Numbered from the stretch's first letter, positions 1 to 5,580 are shown. The stretch is DNA of 5,631 bases from an uncultured Oscillospiraceae bacterium (GCA_900770015.1 CAAGIU010000084.1:1-5631), one strand, 5' to 3'. The notes: generated by a model not told the origin, from the letters alone. Made by a program: numbers and translations.

Positions 1-750
1 AGCTTCCTGAAGGGCATCTTCTCCGGCGGCGACAGCCTCTCCCCGGAGCTGAAGAAGAAGGTGGATGCCTTCCTGAAATCCCACAACTGCCCGGAGCAGA
101 TCCGCGAGGGCTACGGCACCACCGAGTGCGTCACCGCCTCCTGCCTGACCCCCAAGGATTATGCCCGCACCGGCTCCATCGGCGTGCCCTTCCCCGATAC
201 CTTCTATAAGATCGTGAAGCCCGGCACCGAGGAAGAGGTGGGGGCCAACACCGAGGGCGAAATCTGCATCTCCGGCCCCACCGTGATGATGGGCTACATG
301 GATAACCCCGAGGAAACCGCCCAGACCCTGCGCCGCCATTTCGACGGCCGCATCTGGCTGCACACCGGCGACCTGGGCCACATGGACCAGGACGGCTTCG
401 TCTATTTCCGCCAGCGCATCAAGCGGATGATCATCACCTCCGGCTACAACGTCTACCCCTCCCAGCTGGAAAACGTCATCGACGGCCACGACAAGGTGCT
501 GCTCTCCTGCGTCATCGGCGTGAAGGACCCCTACCGCGTCCAGCGGGTCAAGGCCTATGTGGTGCCCATGCCCGGCGTGGAGCCCACGGAGGAGCTGAAG
601 CAGGAGCTGCTGGAATACTGCTCGGGGCACATCGCCAAGTACGCCATGCCCCGGGAGATCGAGTTCCGGAAGGAGCTGCCCAAGACATTGGTTGGCAAGG
701 TGGCCTACCGGGTGCTGGAGGAAGAAGCCAACGCCGCAGAAGGCGTATGA
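1..750 (+). CDS. AMP-forming acyl-CoA synthetase/ligase, C-terminal part (5' truncated by window edge)
   Basis: Member of the adenylate-forming ANL superfamily, which activates a carboxylic acid with ATP to an acyl-AMP and then transfers it to CoA. The frame is open from base 1, so the start lies upstream; 249 residues are visible where complete enzymes have roughly 500-570. The phosphate-binding loop is therefore outside the window. Visible family motifs are SGGDSLSP (residues 8-15), GYGTTE (37-42), GEICISGP (86-93), HTGDLG (121-126), the hinge and lid entry RIKRMIITSGYNVYPSQLE (139-157), and PKTLVGKV near the C-terminus, whose K233 is the expected adenylation lysine. All the motifs that should be present are intact, so this half looks functional. 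The substrate cannot be read from the sequence; medium or long-chain fatty acid or an aromatic acid are possible. The stop codon overlaps the start of the next gene (ATGA), indicating translational coupling. Confidence 0.93.
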   Translation, partial: SFLKGIFSGGDSLSPELKKKVDAFLKSHNCPEQIREGYGTTECVTASCLTPKDYARTGSIGVPFPDTFYKIVKPGTEEEVGANTEGEICISGPTVMMGYMDNPEETAQTLRRHFDGRIWLHTGDLGHMDQDGFVYFRQRIKRMIITSGYNVYPSQLENVIDGHDKVLLSCVIGVKDPYRVQRVKAYVVPMPGVEPTEELKQELLEYCSGHIAKYAMPREIEFRKELPKTLVGKVAYRVLEEEANAAEGV

Positions 751-1460
751 AAAAGCGGATCTGGGAGCTGGATTTCGCCCGGGGCGCGGCGCTGCTGGGG
801 ATGATGATCATCCACCTTATTTACGATCTGGTGGACCTGTTCGGCGTCCTGAACTGGCAGCTGCCCCAGTGGTATCTGGTTTTTAAGAATAACTTCGGCG
901 CTGTTTTTCTGGTGATCTCCGGCATCAGCGTCACCTTGGGCAGCCGCTGCGTCCGGCGGGGACTGACGGTCTTCGGCTGCGGCTTTCTGTGCACCGGGGC
1001 GACCCTTTTGCTGTATCTTGCCGGCATGGCGGACAGGAGCATCCTGATCTATTTCGGCGTGCTGCACTGCCTGGGCGTGTGTATGCTGCTGTGGCCTCTG
1101 TTTCGCAGGCTGCCGAATTGGATGCTGGTTCCCACGGGACTGGCCTTCGCTGCCGCGGGACTGGTGCTGCGGCGGTACTCGCCGGATGTGCCGGCGGTGC
1201 TGATCCCCCTGGGCTTCGCGCCTGGCTGGTTTTCCTCCAGCGACTATTTCCCGCTGCTTCCCAACCTGGGGTATTTCCTGCTGGGAGCGGCGCTGGGAAG
1301 GCTGCTCTACCGGGATAAGGCCACCCGGTTTCCCCGGGTGGATGACGGAAAGCAGCCAATCCGATTCTTCTGCACCATGGGCAGGCACTCCCTGCCGATC
1401 TACCTGCTGCATCAGCCCATCCTCGCGGCGCTGGTACTTCTGCTGCAGCGGATCCTCTGA
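747..1460 (+). CDS. DUF1624 / heparan-alpha-glucosaminide N-acetyltransferase-like multi-pass membrane protein
   Basis: This 237-residue integral membrane protein resembles the bacterial DUF1624 family, related to the catalytic domain of lysosomal HGSNAT, which moves an acetyl group from CoA across a membrane onto a sugar amine. Family-like signatures are the N-terminal ELDFARGAALLGMMIIH (7-23) with its LDxxRG core and following histidine, FLVISGISVTLGSR (54-67) followed by a basic RRG, and the C-terminal GRHSLPIYLLHQP (212-224). Hydrophobic segments lie near 12-34, 48-65, 73-92, 98-118, 124-141, 168-187 and 214-235, so about seven helices. Length is typical for the short bacterial form. The start at 747 overlaps the ligase stop and puts LDxxRG eight residues in, as expected; an AGAAGG sequence lies only 3 nt upstream, so translation probably depends on coupling. 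The acceptor substrate in bacteria is not known to me. Acyltransferase activity is inferred from family resemblance only. Confidence 0.85.
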   Translation: MKKRIWELDFARGAALLGMMIIHLIYDLVDLFGVLNWQLPQWYLVFKNNFGAVFLVISGISVTLGSRCVRRGLTVFGCGFLCTGATLLLYLAGMADRSILIYFGVLHCLGVCMLLWPLFRRLPNWMLVPTGLAFAAAGLVLRRYSPDVPAVLIPLGFAPGWFSSSDYFPLLPNLGYFLLGAALGRLLYRDKATRFPRVDDGKQPIRFFCTMGRHSLPIYLLHQPILAALVLLLQRIL

Positions 1461-1474
1461 GTCAGGAACAGACG

Positions 1475-1694
1475 AATTGTAATTTGGCGGTATCGTTTTT
1501 GCGGAGCGAAGCGACCTTGGCTCTCCCTTTGGGAGAGCTGGCTGCCCCATAGGGGCAGACTGAGAGGGTCCGGCGTTCCAATAGGCGCTGCCCAATGATC
1601 AAACGGGGTACCCTCTCAGTCAGCCTGTTCGGCTGACAGCTCTCCCAAAGGGAGAGCCAAGGGCGCTGCCGCGCCAGTGCGATAAATTACAATT
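1475..1694. repeat. Composite palindromic element (MITE/REP-like), ~220 bp
   Basis: The element is bounded by an 11 bp terminal inverted repeat, AATTGTAATTT at 1475-1485 and its exact complement at 1684-1694. Inside, a perfect 26 bp inverted repeat pairs 1515-1540 (begins CCTTGGCTCTCCC) with 1637-1662, and a perfect 12 bp repeat pairs 1558-1569 (GACTGAGAGGGT) with 1610-1621. Each long arm is itself a hairpin, CTCTCCC-TTT-GGGAGAG at 1521-1537 and its counterpart at 1640-1656. Two side hairpins, 1542-1558 and 1619-1637, sit between the arms, and a 40 nt spacer fills the centre. No ORF lies inside, and no target-site duplication is obvious. From memory, CTCTCCC/GGGAGAG repeats joined to CCCTCTCAGTC are common between genes in Faecalibacterium-like Clostridia; that is recollection, not a search. 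It has no T-run, so it is not a standard terminator, though it may impede transcription or stabilise RNA ends. Confidence 0.8.
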
Positions 1695-1740
1695 TCACCA
1701 CCGGCTTATGAGAACCGATAACCAAAATCGTATTCTATTC

Positions 1741-1747
1741 AAAGGAG
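1741..1747 (+). promoter_or_regulatory. Shine-Dalgarno sequence that fixes the start at 1756
   Basis: AAAGGAG lies 8 nt upstream of the ATG at 1756. An in-frame ATG at 1708 has no such site before it, so the 16 residues it would add are probably untranslated. Confidence 0.85.
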
Positions 1748-1755
1748 TTTTCTCC

Positions 1756-2457
1756 ATGAAACAATCCAATCTGAAACTGATCGCCCCCATCTACCTGCTT
1801 CTGGGTGCTGCCGGGGCGGGACTGTACCGGGCGGTTTACGCCTTTTCGCTGGATGCGCGGGAGCTGGTGATCCGGGGCGGCATCTATGAAATGGCCCTGT
1901 GGGTGCTCACCGCCGTGGTGCTGCTGAGCGCCGTGGTCATCAGCAGCAAAACCCGGGTGGAGGCCATCGGCAATCCCCCGATCCTTGGCTGCCTGATCTA
2001 TGCCCTGGGCATCTTCACCCTGACGCTGGAAAATGCCAAGGGGCCGGTGCCGCTGACCATGCTGTACCGGATCATGACCTGGGCTGCCATCGCCTCGCTG
2101 CTTGCCTCGGTGGTGCTGCGCATCTTCCGCAAGCCCCACCATTTCCTGCTGGATGTGGCGCCCTGCATTCTGTGCATTCTGCATCTGGTGGAGTGCTACC
2201 AGCTGTGGAGCGAGGTTCCCCAGCTGACGGACTATGTCTTCGGCCTGGGCGCGATCCTCTGCATTGTGCTGTTCGCCTATCACAATATGGCCTTCCGCGC
2301 CAGGCTGCCGGGGAAGCGGATCTATGTCTTTGCCGGTCTTGCGGGGATTTTCTTCTGCTGCGTGGCCGCCGCTGGAACCGTTTTTGAGCTGTATTTCCTC
2401 AGCACGGCTGTGTGGATGGCGTCCATGTTCTTCGTGCCCCGGGCGGCGGAGGCCTGA
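1756..2457 (+). CDS. Hypothetical integral membrane protein (about eight helices)
   Basis: I do not recognise the family. The 233-residue protein is almost entirely hydrophobic, with likely membrane segments near residues 8-30, 45-63, 74-92, 100-124, 129-151, 159-180, 188-208 and 211-227. Loops are short and contain clusters of basic residues (RIFRKPHH around 122-129, RARLPGKR around 181-188), which by the positive-inside rule probably face the cytoplasm. There is no cleavable signal peptide, no soluble domain, and no obvious catalytic or transport motif; a few polar residues lie in helices (H143, E146 and C147 in the fifth, H176 in the sixth). The start at 1756 is chosen from the AAAGGAG site. 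The gene ends one base before the cca start, and its last codons contain the cca ribosome binding site, so the two are almost certainly co-transcribed. That pairing alone does not indicate a tRNA-related role. Confidence 0.82.
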   Translation: MKQSNLKLIAPIYLLLGAAGAGLYRAVYAFSLDARELVIRGGIYEMALWVLTAVVLLSAVVISSKTRVEAIGNPPILGCLIYALGIFTLTLENAKGPVPLTMLYRIMTWAAIASLLASVVLRIFRKPHHFLLDVAPCILCILHLVECYQLWSEVPQLTDYVFGLGAILCIVLFAYHNMAFRARLPGKRIYVFAGLAGIFFCCVAAAGTVFELYFLSTAVWMASMFFVPRAAEA

Positions 2458-2458
2458 T

Positions 2459-3787
2459 ATGCAGCTCCCGCAGCCCATAAGTCAATGCATCCGCATGCTG
2501 GAGGACGCCGGGTTTGCAGCCTACGCCGTGGGCGGCTGTGTCCGGGATGACCGGATGGGCATTGTGCCCCACGACTATGACCTGTGCACCAGTGCCCTGC
2601 CGGAGCAGACCGAGGCGATATTTTCTGGGTTTGCCCAGGTGCACGCCGGGGTGAAGCACGGCACCGTGGGCGTTGTCACGGACTATGGCGTGGTGGAGAT
2701 CACCACCTTCCGCTCCGAGGGAACCTACCGGGACAACCGCCACCCGGACTGGGTGGACTTCGTCACCGACATTGAAAAAGACCTGTCCCGCCGGGATTTC
2801 ACCATGAACGCCATGGCCTGGTCCCCCACCCGGGGCTATGCCGACCCCTTTGGCGGAGCGAAAGACATTGAAAACGGCATCCTCCGGGCCGTGGGCGACC
2901 CCGATGCCCGGTTCCGGGAGGATTCCCTGAGAATTCTCCGGGGCATCCGGTTTGCCGCCCGGTTCCGTCTGACCATCGAAGCGGAAACGGAGCGCGCCAT
3001 GCGCGCCCAGGCCCCGCTGATGCAGAATCTGGCCAGGGAGCGGGTTTATGGCGAGCTGTGCGGCTTCCTGACAAAAGCCGCTGCCCAAGACCTCATCCGG
3101 TTTGCCCCGATCCTGACCCAGGTGATCCCCGAGCTTGCCCCCATGGTGGGCTTTGACCAGCACTCGCCCCACCACGCCTACGATGTCTATACCCACACCG
3201 CCCACGTCCTGGAGGCGGTGCCCGAGGACCCGGTGCTCCGCTGGGCGGCGCTGCTGCACGATGTGGGCAAGGTCCCCACCTTTACCCGGGACGAAACCGG
3301 CCGGGGCCATTTCTACGGCCACGCCCGGAAAAGCGCCGAGATGGCGGATGCGATCCTGCACCGGCTGAAAGCGCCCAACGCGGTCACGGAGCAGGTGGTC
3401 TGGCTCATTGACCACCATATGCTGCGGCTGACCCCTGACCGGAAGCTGCTGCGCCGGTATCTTTCCCGCTACGGCAGGGAACGGCTGTACCGCCTGATTT
3501 CCCTGCAGGAGGCGGACATGGGCAGCAAGGGCACCGGGGAGCATCAGGCAGATGCGTACTTCGCCCCGATCCGGCAGCTGCTGGAAGCGCTGGAGGCGGA
3601 GGAGGGGTGCCTGAGTCTGAAGACCCTGGCCGTCAACGGAAACGACCTGAAAGCCATGGGGCTGGAGGGGCGGCAGATCGGCGCCTGCCTCCAGCAGCTG
3701 CTGGAGCAGGTGCTGGAGGAGACGCTGCCCAACAGACGGGAAGCGCTGCTCCAGGCCGCCGAAGCCATGGCACAGAGTGAAGATTGA
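2459..3787 (+). CDS. cca: CCA tRNA nucleotidyltransferase (class II, with HD domain)
   Basis: The enzyme adds or repairs the 3'-terminal CCA of tRNAs from CTP and ATP without a template, in the cytoplasm. The 442-residue protein has the class II order: head domain with GGCVRD (25-30), the metal-binding pair D39/D41 in HDYDL, RRDFTMNAMA (111-120), and the nucleotide-selecting EDSLRILR (154-161, EDxxRxxR) leading into RGIRFAARF. A central HD domain follows, with H246, HD at 267-268, H288 and DHH at 318-320. The C-terminus has NGNDLKAMG (393-401) and a leucine-rich helix up to LPNRREALLQ, as in HD-containing bacterial CCA enzymes. The start at 2459 has GGAGG 6 nt upstream, inside the preceding gene; the frame is open back to 2234, but that part only shadows the membrane protein. 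The last four or so codons lie in a palindromic repeat that supplies the stop. A-adding or CC-adding specificity alone is possible but less likely. Confidence 0.95.
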   Translation: MQLPQPISQCIRMLEDAGFAAYAVGGCVRDDRMGIVPHDYDLCTSALPEQTEAIFSGFAQVHAGVKHGTVGVVTDYGVVEITTFRSEGTYRDNRHPDWVDFVTDIEKDLSRRDFTMNAMAWSPTRGYADPFGGAKDIENGILRAVGDPDARFREDSLRILRGIRFAARFRLTIEAETERAMRAQAPLMQNLARERVYGELCGFLTKAAAQDLIRFAPILTQVIPELAPMVGFDQHSPHHAYDVYTHTAHVLEAVPEDPVLRWAALLHDVGKVPTFTRDETGRGHFYGHARKSAEMADAILHRLKAPNAVTEQVVWLIDHHMLRLTPDRKLLRRYLSRYGRERLYRLISLQEADMGSKGTGEHQADAYFAPIRQLLEALEAEEGCLSLKTLAVNGNDLKAMGLEGRQIGACLQQLLEQVLEETLPNRREALLQAAEAMAQSED

Positions 3788-3853
3788 AGATTGAAGATTG
3801 GAGAGTGAAGAGAAGGGGCTATCCTCATGCTTCACTCTCCAATCTTCACTCTG
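3773..3853. repeat. Palindromic repeat with GAAGATT triplication, overlapping the cca stop
   Basis: The right arm at 3830-3853 (24 nt, CTTCACTCTCCAATCTTCAC then TCTG) is the complement of the left arm at 3773-3810, except that the left arm carries 14 extra bases: the heptamer GAAGATT occurs three times in a row at 3779-3799 against once on the right. The loop is 19 nt (3811-3829). The cca stop codon (3785-3787) lies within the left arm. Repeats of GTGAAGA/GAAGATT type occur, as I recall, in several Clostridia; I cannot verify copy number here. Confidence 0.8.
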
Positions 3854-3857
3854 AAGC

Positions 3858-3895
3858 AAAACCCGGAGGAACCGTTTTGGATTCCTTCGGGTTTT
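3858..3895. terminator. Bidirectional intrinsic terminator between convergent cca and GH25 genes
   Basis: The arms AAAACCCGGAGGAACC (3858-3873) and GATTCCTTCGGGTTTT (3880-3895) pair over 16 positions with two mismatched or wobble positions and a six-base loop. The arm ends form A-tracts and T-tracts in both directions, and the plus strand continues GTTTACTGTTTTG. It sits 2 nt beyond the stop codon of the minus-strand gene and 70 nt beyond cca, where a shared terminator is expected. Confidence 0.8.
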
Positions 3896-3897
3896 GT

Positions 3898-4917
3898 TTA
3901 CTGTTTTGTCAGGTCGGGGATGTAAAGGTTGATATCCACATCGCCGTTGATGCCGGGGACGGTGCCCTGGTTGGTGTACTGCCACATTTCCACCCGGAAG
4001 GGGTAGGTCATCCGGTCCTGGTACAGCGCCAGCCAGAAGGGGACATCCTCCAGCTCGTGCAGGTACAGCATCCGCGACGACTGGGTCCAGTTGAAATACA
4101 CCATGGGATCAAAGCCCCGGACAGTCATCTCGTCGCAGAAAAACCGGAGCATGTCGGTCAGCTCCCGGCGGGTCACATTGACGTTTCTGCCGTTGGGGTC
4201 GGCGATCTCCCAGTCCAGGACGATGGGATACTGCAGCTCATAGTCCCCCAGGATCTCCAGCATGAACTCGATCTCCTCGGCGACCTCCGCCAGGGTGGTG
4301 GCCTGGGAGAAGAAGTACGCGCCGATGGGCATTCCCACCGCCGCCGTGGCAGCCAGATTCTGCCGGATGTATTCGTCCTCCACCAGCGTGCCCTTGGCGC
4401 CCCAGCCCCGGTAGCCCAGCCGGAGCATGGCAAAATCAATGCCGGACTCCTTGACCTGAGCCCAGTCGATGTTCCCCTGGAAGGCGGAGACGTCCACGCC
4501 GGCCATGCTCTCCTGCTTCATGCAGTAGAGGTAATTGTTTTTGTTATACTGAAAGTCATACTGGTTAAAGGGGTTGCTTTCCGGTGGGATGGTGGGCTCG
4601 GTGGTCTCCTCCGGGACGGTGGTCTCCAGAATGGGATTCTCCTTCAGCGCTTCCTCCTCCAGCAGATGCACATTGTGGAGCTTGGAGGCGGGGTCGCCGT
4701 CCTCGTCGGCAATCTGAGCCTTCGGCGCGAAGAGACTGTAGGCAACGACGCCGACCAGCAGCACCAGACACAGCGACACGATGCCCACAAGAACGCCGAT
4801 GAGCCTGCCCCGGCCGCTTCTCCCTTCGTCCTCGTCCTGGTATTCTTCGTCGGAATACTCCTCGTTGTCTTCGTATTCGTCGTCCATATATTCTTCGTCG
4901 GGAACAGAGTGCTTCAT
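3898..4917 (-). CDS. Membrane-anchored GH25 family muramidase (lysozyme)
   Basis: A 339-residue protein predicted to hydrolyse the beta-1,4 bond between MurNAc and GlcNAc in peptidoglycan. Residues 1-31 form a very acidic cytoplasmic tail rich in tyrosine, followed by a basic GRSGRGR patch (32-38) and one membrane helix (39-62); there is no cleavage site, so it should stay anchored with the C-terminus outside. Residues 64-130 are an acidic, Thr/Pro-rich linker. The GH25 domain covers about 138-335: GVDVSAFQG (140-148, D142), DFAMLRLGYRGWG (161-173), PIGAYFFSQA (197-206), the catalytic PIVLDWE (231-237, D235 and E237), MWQY (311-314) and GDVDINLY (325-332). All expected catalytic acids are present. 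AAGGAG lies 8 nt before the ATG and a strong promoter lies further upstream. No cell-wall binding repeats are seen, so remodelling or division of the cell's own wall is more likely than a phage endolysin role. Confidence 0.93.
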   Translation of the reverse strand: MKHSVPDEEYMDDEYEDNEEYSDEEYQDEDEGRSGRGRLIGVLVGIVSLCLVLLVGVVAYSLFAPKAQIADEDGDPASKLHNVHLLEEEALKENPILETTVPEETTEPTIPPESNPFNQYDFQYNKNNYLYCMKQESMAGVDVSAFQGNIDWAQVKESGIDFAMLRLGYRGWGAKGTLVEDEYIRQNLAATAAVGMPIGAYFFSQATTLAEVAEEIEFMLEILGDYELQYPIVLDWEIADPNGRNVNVTRRELTDMLRFFCDEMTVRGFDPMVYFNWTQSSRMLYLHELEDVPFWLALYQDRMTYPFRVEMWQYTNQGTVPGINGDVDINLYIPDLTKQ

Positions 4918-4950
4918 GGCTCCATCTCCTTATTTGTAGTCTTTCGACCC

Positions 4951-4979
4951 AGTATACCACAGAAATCCCGGAACGCCAA
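4951..4979 (-). promoter_or_regulatory. Sigma-A-type promoter for the GH25 gene
   Basis: On the minus strand a -35 box TTGGCG (4974-4979) and a -10 box TATACT (4951-4956) are separated by exactly 17 nt, and the -10 is preceded by TGG, an extended -10 element. Transcription would start near 4944, giving a leader of about 27 nt that contains the AAGGAG site. Confidence 0.72.
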
Positions 4980-5020
4980 GAGGGAATATGAAGAAAACAT
5001 CGCTTAGTAAAATCTTAAAC

Positions 5021-5069
5021 AATCCGTAAATAATTGCGTGGTACGGTTGCATTCCCGGAAATACGGATT
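5021..5069. promoter_or_regulatory. Inverted repeat around the zinc-ribbon gene promoter (possible operator)
   Basis: AATCCGTA at 5021-5028 and its exact complement TACGGATT at 5062-5069 are 33 bp apart. The right copy reaches the first base of the TATAAT box and the left copy lies just upstream of the -35 region. The centre-to-centre distance of 41 bp is close to four helical turns, so two bound protein units could face the same side. An 8 bp match at this distance can also occur by chance in an AT-rich stretch. Confidence 0.35.
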
Positions 5070-5074
5070 ATAAT
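5047..5074 (+). promoter_or_regulatory. Sigma-A-type promoter for the zinc-ribbon membrane protein gene
   Basis: A perfect TATAAT (5069-5074) has TTGCAT at 5047-5052, 16 nt upstream, which matches the -35 consensus only in TTG. The bases upstream (about 4990-5040) are AT-rich in contrast to the GC-rich genes, as in an UP element. Transcription would begin near 5081, about 28 nt before the start codon. Confidence 0.65.
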
Positions 5075-5108
5075 AGGGTTATGATTTCTTGGGTTTACAG
5101 GTGATGGT

Positions 5109-5522
5109 ATGAACAATATCGGCAATTGGATGCGCGGCGTTACCCAGCGCATCGGTGCGGGCGTCCGGCATTTCATGGCGGGGCGCTACGGTACGGACCG
5201 CCTGAATATGGTCATTCTCTGCGTGGGTCTGGCGGCGAGCCTGCTGTCTTCCTTCCTGAGCGGCTCGATTTTCAGCTGGATCTTCTGGGTGCTGAGCTAC
5301 GCGCTGATGATCTGGGCGATCTTCCGCAGTCTTTCCCGCAACATCAATGGCCGCTATCAGGAAAACAGACGGTTCATGCTGATGATCGACCGGGTCCGGG
5401 ACCGCCAGAACCGCTATTTCATCTGTCCCCGCTGCCGCCAGACCGTCCGCGTCCCCCGGCACAAGGGCAAAATCGCCATCACCTGCCCCAAATGCAAGGA
5501 ACGCTTCGAGCGCCGCACATAA
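5109..5522 (+). CDS. Small two-helix membrane protein with C-terminal zinc ribbon
   Basis: A 137-residue protein with no role I can assign. An amphipathic, basic N-terminus with FMAGRYGTDRLN (22-33) leads into two membrane segments (about 34-52 and 54-74) separated by a short SGS turn, so both ends should be cytoplasmic. A basic linker with SRN (76-78), QENRRF (84-89) and many arginines follows. The C-terminus is a four-cysteine zinc ribbon: CPRC (106-109) and CPKC (126-129), 16 residues apart, with RVPRHKGKIAITCPKC between. The start at 5109 follows AGGTGAT (5099-5105), fully complementary to the 16S rRNA tail. I recall similar proteins with the GRYG and RVP.GKGKI.ITCPKC pattern as common hypothetical proteins of Clostridia. 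The gene stands alone, with its own promoter and terminator. Nucleic acid binding or redox/zinc sensing at the membrane is possible but unproven. Confidence 0.85.
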   Translation: MNNIGNWMRGVTQRIGAGVRHFMAGRYGTDRLNMVILCVGLAASLLSSFLSGSIFSWIFWVLSYALMIWAIFRSLSRNINGRYQENRRFMLMIDRVRDRQNRYFICPRCRQTVRVPRHKGKIAITCPKCKERFERRT

Positions 5523-5580
5523 GGCAACACCACACAATGGGAGCTGCGGGCTTCGACAGATCTTTTGCCCCAATCGTGCA

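Larger units (their letters stand above)
1461..1755. other. Gene-free intergenic region between the two plus-strand operons
   Basis: This 295 bp stretch has no supportable gene. About 220 bp of it is the composite palindrome at 1475-1694. The remaining ~60 bp to the right (1695-1755) form the leader of the next gene and hold its Shine-Dalgarno sequence. I found no convincing -35/-10 pair for the downstream operon here; a TATTCT at 1731 is too close to the ribosome binding site to serve as its -10. A promoter might lie within the repeat itself. Confidence 0.7.

Noticed and set aside
705..1595. Minus-strand open frame (296 codons) opposite the DUF1624 gene
   Set aside because: Its translation is glutamine/arginine-rich without recognisable domains, it begins inside the palindromic element, and the plus-strand reading has clear membrane helices and family motifs.
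1475..1694. CRISPR array or structured riboswitch
   Set aside because: The repeats are inverted around one centre rather than regularly spaced direct repeats, and no known riboswitch core is recognisable.
1731..1736. TATTCT as a -10 box for the membrane protein-cca operon
   Set aside because: Transcription would start around 1743, inside the Shine-Dalgarno sequence, and there is no acceptable -35 box at the right distance.
1708..1755. Upstream ATG start for the eight-helix membrane protein
   Set aside because: No ribosome binding site precedes it, and the intervening bases contain the AAAGGAG that serves the ATG at 1756.
2234..2458. N-terminal extension of cca back to an upstream ATG
   Set aside because: The extra 75 codons overlap the membrane gene, encode low-complexity Ser/Pro/Arg sequence, and the ATG at 2459 has a well-placed GGAGG and gives the standard N-terminus.
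1735..2478. Minus-strand open frame (247 codons) opposite the eight-helix membrane protein
   Set aside because: Histidine/glutamine-rich translation typical of the complement of hydrophobic codons; no start signals.
2399..3985. Long minus-strand open frame (528 codons) opposite cca
   Set aside because: It is a GC-rich shadow of cca: no family motif, histidine/glycine/proline-rich low-plausibility translation, and it crosses the bidirectional terminator and two real gene ends.
3784..5007. Long plus-strand open frame (407 codons) opposite the GH25 gene
   Set aside because: It is antisense to a gene with intact catalytic motifs, promoter and ribosome binding site; its own translation shows no domain, has no Shine-Dalgarno and starts inside the palindromic repeat.
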